Origin: Streptomyces sp. NBC_00425
GTDB lineage: Bacteria; Actinomycetota; Actinomycetes; Streptomycetales; Streptomycetaceae
NCBI RefSeq assembly: GCF_036030735.1
Contig: NZ_CP107928.1
Coordinates: forward strand, 8,246,001 to 8,310,000
Reading direction: 5' to 3'
DNA length: 64,000 nt
Of the stretch, positions 1-8,682 are shown piece by piece. Every line of letters begins with the position of its first letter. Positions within the stretch are counted from its first letter, which is position 1. Position numbers and translations under genes: made by a program. The notes below the pieces were generated by a model. It was not told where the DNA came from, did not search any database, and saw nothing but the letters and a program-made list of their open reading frames with translations.

Positions 1-534
1 CACCGCCTCGTCCAGCACCGCGCTCAGCTCCAGCGGCGGCTGCGCACGCAGCACGTCCTGGCGGGCCAGCCGCACCTCCACCAAGGCGTCCAACTGCTCC
101 TCGTCGAGGCCCTCGACGGCCGCGCAGGTCACGGCGCGCGCGTACTCGGGCGTCTGCAGCAGGCCCGGCACCACGGTCGTCTCCAGGGTGCGCATCGCGC
201 TGGCCTGGGACTCCAGGCTGATGAAGTCCCGGTAGGCGGGCGGCAGCACCCCGCGGTAGGCGTGCCACCAGTGGTCCCGACCGTCGCCCGCGTCGTCGCC
301 GGCCAACGCCAGCATCAGCTCGCGCAGTTGCGGATCGGCCACACCGTACGCGTCGAGGAGTAACCGCACATCGGCCGGTTTCGATCCACTGGTACCGGTC
401 TCGATACGGCTCACCTTGGACTGGTGCCACCCCACGAGCCGGGCCGCCTCACCGCTGGTGAGGCCCGCCTGGGCGCGTAAAGTGCGCAGTTCGGCGCCCA
501 GCTTGCGGCGGCGCACCGCCGGTCCGTGTTGCAT
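1..534 (-). CDS. XRE-family regulator with DUF5753 domain (3' end outside window)
   Basis: The predicted protein begins MQHGPAVRRRKLGAEL and carries an N-terminal helix-turn-helix of the XRE type (about residues 10-65, with GWHQSKVSRIE as recognition region), followed by a DUF5753-like region (AMRTLETTVVPGLLQTPEYAR). The gene runs off the left edge. It is divergent from the ATPase at 749, the arrangement of WhiJ-like modules, in which an XRE protein, a DUF397 protein and an anti-sigma-type ATPase occur together; a DUF397 gene could lie beyond the edge. GGAAG lies just upstream of the ATG. Two in-frame TTA leucine codons (478-480 and 361-363, codons 19 and 58) suggest dependence on the bldA tRNA. 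The family is clear; the target is unknown. Confidence 0.9.
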   Translation of the reverse strand, partial: MQHGPAVRRRKLGAELRTLRAQAGLTSGEAARLVGWHQSKVSRIETGTSGSKPADVRLLLDAYGVADPQLRELMLALAGDDAGDGRDHWWHAYRGVLPPAYRDFISLESQASAMRTLETTVVPGLLQTPEYARAVTCAAVEGLDEEQLDALVEVRLARQDVLRAQPPLELSAVLDEAV

Positions 535-748
535 GGGCTCTTCCTTACTCCTGACAGGTCGGCCAAATACGCTCTGTCGTCGTAGAGTTCACCGCATCGG
601 GCGACAGATATATGCACATCTTGGTGGATCGCCACCCGTGACCGGTGTGGTGATGGCAGTCTGGCGAAGAAGCACCAGTCCGGGACCGTACTCGAATCCA
701 TCCGCGCCGTGTCGGGCTCCGGTCCCGTGGGAAAGGTACGACGTCGCC

Positions 749-1231
749 ATGGCAGATCACCTGGAAGCATCCGTCACTCTGCCGAGCGATCCCGCCTCGG
801 TCTCCACGGCCCGTGCCTTCGTGGCCGGCGCCCTCGGCGAATGGGGCCTGCCGGCGGACGCCGAGGCGGCCGACACCGTCCGCCTGATCGTCTCGGAACT
901 CGCCACCAACGCCGTGCAGCACACCTTCGGCCAGTCACCCACGTTCACGGTGGACCTCGTCCTCGACCGCGACGAACGTCTGAGCATCGGCGTCACCGAC
1001 AGTCACCCGCGCTTCCCGCAACGACTGCCGGCCGCCGTCCAGCAGGACAACGGCCGAGGCATGGTGATCATTCGCTGGCTGACCGCGGAGGCCGGCGGCA
1101 GACTCAGAGTGCGGCCCACCCGGGAGGGCGGCAAGACGGTCATCGTCGAGCTCCCGTGGACCGTCCCGGCGGCTGAGCCGGCTGCCGGAGTCCTGGCGGT
1201 CCCGGCGGACGGCGAGCTCCCGGGGCGATGA
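749..1231 (+). CDS. ATP-binding anti-sigma-type regulator (HATPase_c_2)
   Basis: This 160-residue protein is a single GHKL ATPase domain of the RsbW/SpoIIAB type. Residues about 45-65 hold the N box (LIVSELATNAVQH), and the glycine-rich lid is near residue 105 (DNGRGMVII). There is no phosphatase or sensor domain. The ATG at 749 follows GAAAGG by a normal spacing, and the upstream in-frame extension has no family similarity, so it was excluded. It is divergent from the XRE regulator. Proteins of this class in Streptomyces bind sigma factors or phosphorylate STAS antagonists; many orphan copies have no known partner. The partner is not visible here. Confidence 0.88.
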   Translation: MADHLEASVTLPSDPASVSTARAFVAGALGEWGLPADAEAADTVRLIVSELATNAVQHTFGQSPTFTVDLVLDRDERLSIGVTDSHPRFPQRLPAAVQQDNGRGMVIIRWLTAEAGGRLRVRPTREGGKTVIVELPWTVPAAEPAAGVLAVPADGELPGR

Positions 1232-1345
1232 AGGCGTGTCAGGACGCCCTGCACGGCCCCGGGAGGCCAGTGGGTCCGGCAGCTCGGCGGACCCGGCAGA
1301 TCGGCGCCCGGGCCCCGCAGGGCCGGGCGGATCAGCGTCCGGGCG

Positions 1346-1819
1346 CTAGCGGACCCGGCCGTACCAGACGCTCTTGGTCCAGATCTTCTGCAGCTTCACC
1401 ACGTCCCCGGTCTTCGGCGAGTGCCAGATCTTGCCCTTGCCCGCGTAGATCCCGACGTGGTACACGTTCGACCCCGAGTGGAAGAACACCAGGTCGCCCG
1501 CCTTGCGGCTGGACGCCGAAATGTGCTTCGTCTTGTTGTACTGCTGGGCCGCCGTCCGCGGCAGGCTCTTGCCCGCCTTCTTGAACGAGTACAGCGTGAG
1601 CCCCGAGCAGTCGAACCTCTTCGGCCCGGTGGCCCCGTACTTGTACGGTGCACCCTTCTTGGAGGCCGCGACCTGAAGCGCCTTCGTCGCCGGTGTGGCG
1701 GCCGCGGCGTCCGGAGCGAGCCCCGGGACCACGACCGTGCCGCCCACGGCGGCGATGGCGAACGCCGAGGCCGTACCGGCCCGGGCCATGAGCGACGGGA
1801 CACGATTGAGCGCAGTCAT
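1346..1819 (-). CDS. Secreted NlpC/P60 (C40) peptidoglycan hydrolase
   Basis: The 157-residue product begins MTALNRVPSLMARAGTAS and has a cleavable signal peptide (hydrophobic core about residues 14-35, AAAATPA near the cleavage site). An NlpC/P60 domain follows: FDCSGLTLYSFKKAG contains the catalytic Cys and VYHVGIYAG the catalytic His. Enzymes of this family cut D-gamma-Glu-diamino-acid bonds in wall peptides. I chose the ATG at 1817-1819 because GAAGGG precedes it; a longer in-frame start has no such support and would lie inside the riboswitch. The leader carries a c-di-AMP riboswitch, typical of wall hydrolases in Streptomyces. Confidence 0.92.
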   Translation of the reverse strand: MTALNRVPSLMARAGTASAFAIAAVGGTVVVPGLAPDAAAATPATKALQVAASKKGAPYKYGATGPKRFDCSGLTLYSFKKAGKSLPRTAAQQYNKTKHISASSRKAGDLVFFHSGSNVYHVGIYAGKGKIWHSPKTGDVVKLQKIWTKSVWYGRVR

Positions 1820-1827
1820 GCGCAACC

Positions 1828-2022
1828 CTTCGTCAGCCGCCTGTGAAGGATGACCTGTCGGATTCGGGCTGGCGAAGTTGCCCGGCCGCGTCAGCGGCTT
1901 CACCCCAAGGGCTGCTCGGCCCGGTCATGGCGTGACCGTTCCGGCGACCCGTCGTGCTTGGGTCCTCCACTCCTGCCGATGCACTCCTGTCGACCGGTCA
2001 TCCGGGAGGCGGCAGGACTCGG
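1828..2022 (-). promoter_or_regulatory. ydaO/yuaA (c-di-AMP) riboswitch in leader of the NlpC/P60 gene
   Basis: Reading the minus strand, the leader shows in order the conserved pieces of this riboswitch in Streptomyces: GAGTCCTGCCGCC near 2020, its pairing partner GGCAGGAGTGGAGGACCCAAG, CCTTGGGGTGAAGCCG near 1910, and GCCCGAATCCGACAG followed by AGGCGGCTGACGAAGG, which ends just before the ribosome binding site. Class identification is by motif recall. c-di-AMP normally turns such RNAs off, which would lower hydrolase expression. The exact 5' end is uncertain by about 20 bases. Confidence 0.85.
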
Positions 2023-2138
2023 CGTCCACCCGGATCGCCCCGCCGCTTGTGGCGGGGGCTTGTCGTCAGACAGGGATCTTGGCTCACGGATGTCCGAAAA
2101 TCCCAACGGAACCGGGGATTTGTGGGGTTACTCACCAC

Positions 2139-2154
2139 TCACCCGTTCGGGTGA
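2139..2154. repeat. Inverted repeat TCACCCG-TT-CGGGTGA
   Basis: A perfect 7-bp inverted repeat with a 2-base centre lies upstream of the riboswitch, and a further CGGGTGA half-site sits about 10 bases to the right. It lies in the roughly 350-base gene-free stretch 2023-2372, which otherwise shows nothing recognisable, and may be an operator for the NlpC/P60 transcript. No regulator is assigned. Confidence 0.4.
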
Positions 2155-2372
2155 ACACTCTGACGGGTGATCAGGTGCCGTGTCGCCTCAGGCGCTCTCA
2201 CCAGCGGAGACGCCCCCCGTTCCGCTCGAAGAGCGCCCTTCCGCGCAAGTTCTGGGCGTCCGGGGGAACAGTAGACGTTCTGCCGAACGGGGGTACGCCT
2301 TCTGGGTCGTTTCGACTCCGGTCCGGACGTCACGTGCGAGCCGCGAGCCGTCCGGACCGGAGCCGCCCCGGG

Positions 2373-2678
2373 TCAACTCTCGGAGAGCGGCGGCAGCATG
2401 ACGCGCGCGGTGCGGCGCTCCCCGTCCAGGACGCGCAGCGCCCGCGCGAGCGTCGCCGCGTGCAGCTCGCTCTCACCCCGCTGGTGCATCAGCGTCAGCG
2501 CGTCGCGCAGCGCGGTCGCCTTGCTCACCAGGGCCTGTGCCGCGCGCAGTCCGCGGTAGGTGTCCCCGTGGTGGGCGGGATTGATGCGGCCGAGCATGTC
2601 GACCACGTCGAGGTATCCGTCGATCAGCTCGGCCTCCGCGCGGGTCAGCGCGGGCAGCGGCGGCAGTTCGGGCACCAT
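2373..2678 (-). CDS. Hypothetical small acidic protein downstream of clpP
   Basis: The 101-residue product begins MVPELPPLPALTRAEAEL. It is predicted to be helical, acidic and soluble, without signal peptide, membrane segment or recognised motif. Only seven bases separate it from the upstream clpP paralogue on the same strand, so the two are very probably cotranscribed, and it may assist or regulate that ClpP. GC codon bias looks like a real gene. I do not recognise a named family. Confidence 0.7.
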   Translation of the reverse strand: MVPELPPLPALTRAEAELIDGYLDVVDMLGRINPAHHGDTYRGLRAAQALVSKATALRDALTLMHQRGESELHAATLARALRVLDGERRTARVMLPPLSES

Positions 2679-2685
2679 CGCCGGC

Positions 2686-3321
2686 TCACCTCCCGCCCTG
2701 TGCCCCGGAGGAAGCCCTGCGGCTCGGGACGATGCCGTCCACCAGGCCGTACTCCACCGCCTGCGGGGCGGAGAGGAACGTGTCCCGCTCGATGTCCGCG
2801 GTCACCTGCTCCGGCGTCCGCCCGGTGTGGCGCACGAGCATCTCCTCCAGGGCCGCACGGGTGCGCGCCAGTTCCTCGGCCTGGATGACCAGGTCACCGA
2901 CCTGCCCCTCGGCGGGCTCGGGCAGCGAGGGCTGGCGGATCGTCATCCGCGCCCCCGGCAGGGTGAACCGCTTGCCCGGCGTGCCCGCGGCCAGCAGGAC
3001 CGCAGCCGACGTGCCCGCCTGCCCCAGACAGGTCGTCGACACGTCACAGGTGATGTACCGGATCGTGTCGTACAGGGCCGTCATCGCACTGAACGAGCCG
3101 CCGGGGGAGTTGATGTACAGCGCGATGTCCCGGTCCGGGTCCTTGTGCTCGAGGTACATGAACTGGGCCATGACGTCGTTCGCCGAGACGTCGTCGACCG
3201 GGGTGCCCAGGAAGACGATCCGCTCCTCCAGCAGCTTCGCGTACGGATCCATCGTGCGGTGCCCCGAGCTCGTCCGTTCGGTGAACTCGGGCAGGACATG
3301 GCGGGCGGACGGTCGCTGCAT
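2686..3321 (-). CDS. ClpP-family serine protease subunit with substituted catalytic triad
   Basis: The 211-residue protein is a full-length ClpP by fold signatures: [23 protein letters not shown] and [16 protein letters not shown]. Ungapped alignment to canonical ClpP places Thr where the catalytic Ser stands (GQAGTSAA against GQAASMGA) and Arg where the catalytic His stands (TIRQP against MIHQP); the Asp region (ERDTF) is kept. It is therefore probably inactive or unusual on its own and may form mixed rings with another ClpP. Streptomyces have several clpP paralogues, and this is not the housekeeping pair. It precedes a small hypothetical gene and is divergent from an antitoxin gene. Confidence 0.88.
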   Translation of the reverse strand: MQRPSARHVLPEFTERTSSGHRTMDPYAKLLEERIVFLGTPVDDVSANDVMAQFMYLEHKDPDRDIALYINSPGGSFSAMTALYDTIRYITCDVSTTCLGQAGTSAAVLLAAGTPGKRFTLPGARMTIRQPSLPEPAEGQVGDLVIQAEELARTRAALEEMLVRHTGRTPEQVTADIERDTFLSAPQAVEYGLVDGIVPSRRASSGAQGGR

Positions 3322-3344
3322 GGGTGCCCCCTCCTTCTAGGTCT

Positions 3345-3394
3345 GGCACGTCTGTAAGAAATGTACAGGACGTACGTGACGTTAGAATGGGTTC
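3345..3394 (+). promoter_or_regulatory. Divergent clpP/antitoxin promoter region with TGTACA
   Basis: The 73-base gap between the divergent genes contains the palindrome TGTACA (3362-3367), the core recognised by YefM-type antitoxins, then CGTACG (3371-3376) and a -10-like TAGAAT (3383-3388). The -10 ends six bases before the antitoxin ATG and there is no Shine-Dalgarno sequence, so the antitoxin mRNA is probably leaderless. Autoregulation by the antitoxin is inferred from the TGTACA core. Confidence 0.5.
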
Positions 3395-3673
3395 ATGGCC
3401 TACGAGATTCCGGTGACGCAAGCCAGGGCTGAACTCGCCGAGCTGATCAACCGCGTGGTGTACGGCGGTGAGCGCGTCGTCGTGACCCGGCACGGCAAAC
3501 CCCTCGTCGCCCTCGTCTCCGCCGCCGACCTGGAGCGACTGGACGAGCTGGACCGTCCGGCGGAGGAACCGGTGATCCGCTCCGTCTCCGCCGTGCGCGA
3601 GGTCGCCTCCGCTCCCCGTGAACAGCAGCGGTTCGGGATCGCCGCGGAGCACCGGGGGGCCGGCCCGTCGTAG
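3395..3673 (+). CDS. Orphan YefM/Phd-family antitoxin
   Basis: The 92-residue protein begins MAYEIPVTQARAELAEL and has the Phd/YefM fold: beta strand, helix, GGERVVVTRHGKPLVALVS, then a helix with LERLDELD. The C-terminal toxin-binding tail (about residues 55-92) is present but low in complexity. No RelE/YoeB or Doc toxin is encoded on either side; downstream lies decayed DNA. It may act as a solitary DNA-binding regulator. Antitoxins are classic Clp substrates, so its divergent pairing with a clpP paralogue is suggestive. Family assignment is firm; function as antitoxin is inferred. Confidence 0.85.
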   Translation: MAYEIPVTQARAELAELINRVVYGGERVVVTRHGKPLVALVSAADLERLDELDRPAEEPVIRSVSAVREVASAPREQQRFGIAAEHRGAGPS

Positions 3674-3798
3674 GGCCTGCGCAAGGCCGGCGAAAGTGCG
3701 GCCGGAAGGGTGGGCGCGTCAGGGCGTGCGAAGGGCCGACGACGCGCGCGGCCGGACCGGCCCCGTGGTCCGTCGCGGCGGGGGTGCCGGGCCGCCGT

Positions 3799-4380
3799 TC
3801 AGTCGACGGGCGCCGGCTCGCGTTCCCCGACGGGGGCCGCGCCCGTCCGTGCCCGCCGGGACCGCAGCCCGGCGCCCGGCAGGACGGCCCCGAGTCCCAG
3901 GACGGCACAGCAGGACAGCGGGAGAGCCGGACCGGTCGCCGCGGCACCCGCCATGATCCTCTCGAGCGCCGGCGCAAGCGGCAGCACGCTCGCCGTGAGG
4001 GCCGCGCCGCGCGGGTCGGCCGCCGGGGCGGGAACCCCACGTCCACCGTCTTCACCCGACTGCCGTCGGCGGCCGCCCGCTGCGCCACGGCCTGCTGCTG
4101 CAGCTGCGCCACGACCGGGCTCGCCGCCGACGCCGTCAGCGGCTCGGGCCCGTCGGCGGTGACGACGACCGCGCCGTATACGGTCCGGTCCGCGATCGCG
4201 TCACGGGCCGCCGCCTCGTCGGCGTAACGGTCTGTCCCGAAGGCGTCCCCGTGCCGTGCGAGCCGCTGTTCCAGCTGGGCCGTGGCGGCGGCCGGACCGG
4301 CCACCTGGAGCGGCAGGTCGCGGGGCAGGGGGGCCGGTACGGCCGCGGGCCAGGCGAGGCCGGACCCTCGCCGCCCGGGA
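3799..4380 (-). pseudogene. Remnant of a membrane protein, frameshifted and internally deleted
   Basis: Read leftwards from about 4380, the frame encodes LAWPAAVPAPLPRDLPLQV, then QLEQRLARHGDAFGTDRYAD and a beta-rich region ending RVKTVDV, as in large actinobacterial membrane proteins of the YhgE/ABC-2-permease kind. Near 4031-4040, in a short G run, the frame shifts; the next frame continues as DPRGAALTASVLPLA and then ends with a C-terminal helix (LSCCAVLGLGAVL) and a stop at 3799. The several central membrane helices expected between these parts are missing, as is the N-terminal helix. It abuts a TetR remnant head to head. Family assignment is from recall; decay is seen directly. Confidence 0.65.
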
Positions 4381-4709
4381 GTCCCTGACCGTCGACGGCC
4401 GTCCGGCCTCTCTCCGCCTGGTCCTCCAGGTGGGGGCGGAGACGCTGCGCGACGAGGAGCTGTCGGTCCTCCTGCGCGAGGGGTACGGCGGCGTGCGCGA
4501 GGCCTGGGCCCGGATCGTCGTCGCCCGCCAGGACGCGGGGATGATGCGGTCCGACGTCCCCCCGGCCCACGTGGCCCGCACGTTGATCGCCAGTGTCATG
4601 GCTTTCGTCGCCCAGCAGTCGCTGTTCGGCCCCGCGGCCCGTCGAGGTGCTCGGTGACGGGCTGCGCGCGTTGATGAACGTGTCGGTCGGCCGCCGCCGG
4701 CCTGAATGA
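4360..4709 (+). pseudogene. TetR-family regulator remnant (C-terminal part, frameshifted)
   Basis: The plus strand encodes TLAARESLTVDGRPASLRL and RDEELSVLLREGYGG, typical of the ligand-binding half of TetR regulators, but the DNA-binding helix-turn-helix is absent. A second lesion near 4635 shifts the frame; the original frame would continue VEVLGDGLRALMNVSVGRRR to a stop at 4707-4709. The remnant begins where the membrane-protein remnant begins on the other strand, so one deletion probably removed both 5' ends and the divergent promoter. It cannot encode a functional repressor. Confidence 0.65.
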
Positions 4710-4720
4710 TCACAGCTTGG

Positions 4721-4736
4721 TTAACTTGCTCGAAAT
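4721..4736 (+). promoter_or_regulatory. GlnR-like box before the urease operon
   Basis: TTAAC, six bases, GAAAT matches the Streptomyces GlnR pattern (gTnAC-n6-GaAAc) at most fixed positions. It is followed by a -10-like TAGCCT at 4747-4752. GlnR is the nitrogen regulator of Streptomyces and the ureA promoter is a known type of target. The position at the -35 region would fit repression. Promoter assignment is from sequence only. Confidence 0.5.
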
Positions 4737-4836
4737 GCGGTCCAACTAGCCTGCCGATCCATGCCACCAGGGGCATTCCCCCGTGGCCGCGGCAACCGGG
4801 CCCCGCACGGTCCGGAGCGAGGATGTGAGGTGGGAC

Positions 4837-5139
<303 letters not shown>

Positions 5140-5153
5140 CGGGAGAGGCCACC

Positions 5154-5457
5154 ATGATTCCCGGAGAGATCCTCTTCGCCGACGAGCCGGTCGTGTACAA
5201 CGAGGGCCGTGCGGTCACCCGGCTCACCGTGCTCAACGCCGCCGACCGGCCCGTCCAGGTCGGCTCCCACTACCACTTCGCCGAGGCCAACCCGGGCCTC
5301 GACTTCGACCGCGCCGCCGCGCACGGCAGGCGGTTGAACGTCGCCGCCGGCACCGCTGTGCGCTTCGAGCCGGGGATTCCCGTCGAGGTCGAACTCGTGC
5401 CCCTGGCGGGCGACCGGATCGTGCCCGGACTGCGCGGGGAGACCGGAGGTGCCCTCG

Positions 5458-5465
<8 letters not shown>
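5154..5465 (+). CDS. ureB: Urease beta subunit
   Basis: The 103-residue protein begins [19 protein letters not shown] and contains [19 protein letters not shown] and [17 protein letters not shown], the standard UreB sequence and length. It packs with UreA and UreC to form the urease trimer unit. GGGAGAGG lies upstream of the ATG. Its 3' end overlaps the ureC start by eight bases (ATGCCTGA), implying translational coupling. Confidence 0.97.
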
Positions 5466-7179
<1,714 letters not shown>

Positions 7180-7196
7180 GACGGAGGACGGTCACC

Positions 7197-7871
7197 GTGA
7201 CCAGAGCGGCACTGCTGGTCCTCGCCGACGGCCGTTTCCCCGCCGGAGGGCACGCGCACTCCGGCGGGGCGGAGGAGGCCGTCAAGGCGGGACGGATCAC
7301 CGGCGCGGCGAGCCTCGAGGCGTTCTGCCGCGGGAGGCTGCACACGGCCGGACTCGTGGCGGCGGCGCTGGCCGCGGCGGCCGCCGCCGGGGCGGACCCC
7401 GCGCGGCTGGACGCCGCGGCGGACGCCCGCACGCCCTCCCCGGCGCTGCGGCTGGTCGCGCGCAGACTCGGCCGGCAGCTGCTGCGGGCCGCCCGGACGG
7501 CCTGGCCGAGCGCCGAACTGGACGCGCTGGCCCAGGAGTTCCCCAAGGGCGCGCATCAGCCGGTTGTGTGGGGGCTGACGGCGCGGGCGGCCGGACTGGG
7601 GGCGACGGACGCGGCGTACTGCGCGGTCTACGAGAGTGTGAGCGGACCGGCCACCGCCGTCGTCCGGTTGCTGAGCCTCGACCCCTTCCAGGCGACCGCC
7701 GTGCTGGCCAGGCTGGCGCCGGAGCTGGACATGGTCGTCGACCGGGCCGCGGCCTGCGGGACGGCGGCGCCGACGGAGGGCGTCGACGTGCTGCCCTCCG
7801 CGTCCGCTCCGCTGCTGGAGATCGGGGCGGAGGTGCATGCGGCCTGGCCCATGCGGCTGTTCGCCTCCTGA
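7197..7871 (+). CDS. ureF: Urease accessory protein UreF
   Basis: The 224-residue, helix-rich and alanine-rich protein starts (GTG) VTRAALLVLADGRFPAGGHA, the UreF N-terminal signature, and retains FPKGAHQPVVWG and LLSLDPFQATAVLA. UreF joins UreD and UreG in the complex that loads carbamate and nickel into apo-urease. GGAGGA stands nine bases before the GTG. It follows ureC by 17 bases. The short length is normal for actinobacterial UreF. Confidence 0.93.
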   Translation: MTRAALLVLADGRFPAGGHAHSGGAEEAVKAGRITGAASLEAFCRGRLHTAGLVAAALAAAAAAGADPARLDAAADARTPSPALRLVARRLGRQLLRAARTAWPSAELDALAQEFPKGAHQPVVWGLTARAAGLGATDAAYCAVYESVSGPATAVVRLLSLDPFQATAVLARLAPELDMVVDRAAACGTAAPTEGVDVLPSASAPLLEIGAEVHAAWPMRLFAS

Positions 7872-7936
7872 GTTTCCCCGCCCCCGCCGCCCCTTCCCGT
7901 TCTGACCCGGGGGCCGCCGCCCCCGTGCCCCCGCTT

Positions 7937-7980
7937 CGGCCCTGAACGGGCCTTGTCCTCACACGCCGGACGGGCTCAAC
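7937..7980. repeat. Streptomyces interspersed intergenic repeat (degenerate copy)
   Basis: In the 132-base gap between ureF and ureG the sequence CCTGAACGGGCCTTGTCCTC followed by ACGCCGGACGGGCTC matches, from memory, a short repeat found many times in intergenic DNA of Streptomyces (the motif CAAACGCCGGACGGGCT next to a CGGGCC element). It sits inside the operon, which is otherwise tight. Its role is unknown. A genome-wide copy count would settle it. Confidence 0.5.
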
Positions 7981-8003
7981 CTGCCCGGCCGATAGGAGCC
8001 GTC

Positions 8004-8681
8004 GTGCATCTTGATCACACCCATCAGGGTCCCGCCGCCGTGAGCGCCGACGCCCGGCGGCCCGACGGCTCGCGGCGCGCGCTGCGCATCGGGCTCGGCG
8101 GACCCGTCGGGTCCGGCAAGACCGCCACCGTCGCGGCGCTGTGCCGGGCACTGCGGGACGAACTGTCCCTGGCCGTCGTCACCAACGACATCTACACCCG
8201 GGAGGACGCCGAGTTCCTGCTGCGGGAGGCCGTGCTGCCGCCCGAGCGGATCACGGCCGTCGAGACGGGCGCCTGCCCGCACACCGCGATCCGGGACGAC
8301 ATCTCCGCCAACCTCGAAGCAGTGGAGGACCTCGAGGACGCCGTGGGGCCGCTGGACCTCATCCTGGTCGAGTCGGGAGGCGACAACCTCACCGCCACCT
8401 TCTCCAAGGGGCTCGTGGACGCCCAGATCTTCGTCATCGACGTGGCGGGCGGGGACGACATCCCGCGCAAGGGCGGCCCGGGCGTCACCACCGCCGATCT
8501 GCTCGTCGTCAACAAGACCGACCTCGCGCCGTACGTGGGCTCCGACCTCGCCCGCATGGCCGCCGACGCGAAGGCGGGGCGGGCCGAACTGCCCGTCGTC
8601 TTCCAGTCCCTGCGCGGCGACGGCGGCGTCGCGGACGTCGCCGCGTGGGTGCGTTCGCTGCTCGCCGCCTGGACGGCGTGA
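8004..8681 (+). CDS. ureG: Urease accessory GTPase UreG
   Basis: The 225-residue SIMIBI GTPase starts (GTG) VHLDHTHQG, a His-bearing N-terminus. Its P-loop is [10 protein letters not shown]; further signatures are [28 protein letters not shown] (the CPH nickel-binding motif), [11 protein letters not shown] and VVNKTDLA. It supplies GTP-driven nickel insertion into urease. TAGGAG lies six bases before the GTG; a longer in-frame start would overlap the intergenic repeat and was rejected. It ends one base before ureD. Confidence 0.96.
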   Translation: MHLDHTHQGPAAVSADARRPDGSRRALRIGLGGPVGSGKTATVAALCRALRDELSLAVVTNDIYTREDAEFLLREAVLPPERITAVETGACPHTAIRDDISANLEAVEDLEDAVGPLDLILVESGGDNLTATFSKGLVDAQIFVIDVAGGDDIPRKGGPGVTTADLLVVNKTDLAPYVGSDLARMAADAKAGRAELPVVFQSLRGDGGVADVAAWVRSLLAAWTA

Positions 8682-8682
8682 C

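Noticed and set aside
416..748. Open frame upstream of the ATPase start that could extend the protein by about 111 residues
   Set aside because: The extension has no family similarity, overlaps the divergent regulator gene, and a good ribosome site precedes the ATG at 749.
3618..4227. Several plus-strand open frames across the decayed region
   Set aside because: They are Arg/Pro/Gly-rich shadow frames without ribosome sites; only the TetR-like stretch from about 4360 resembles a known protein.
4761..4836. ATG at 4761 as possible start of a leader peptide or alternative ureA
   Set aside because: It is not in frame with UreA, and the GTG at 4837 has a proper ribosome site and gives the conserved N-terminus.
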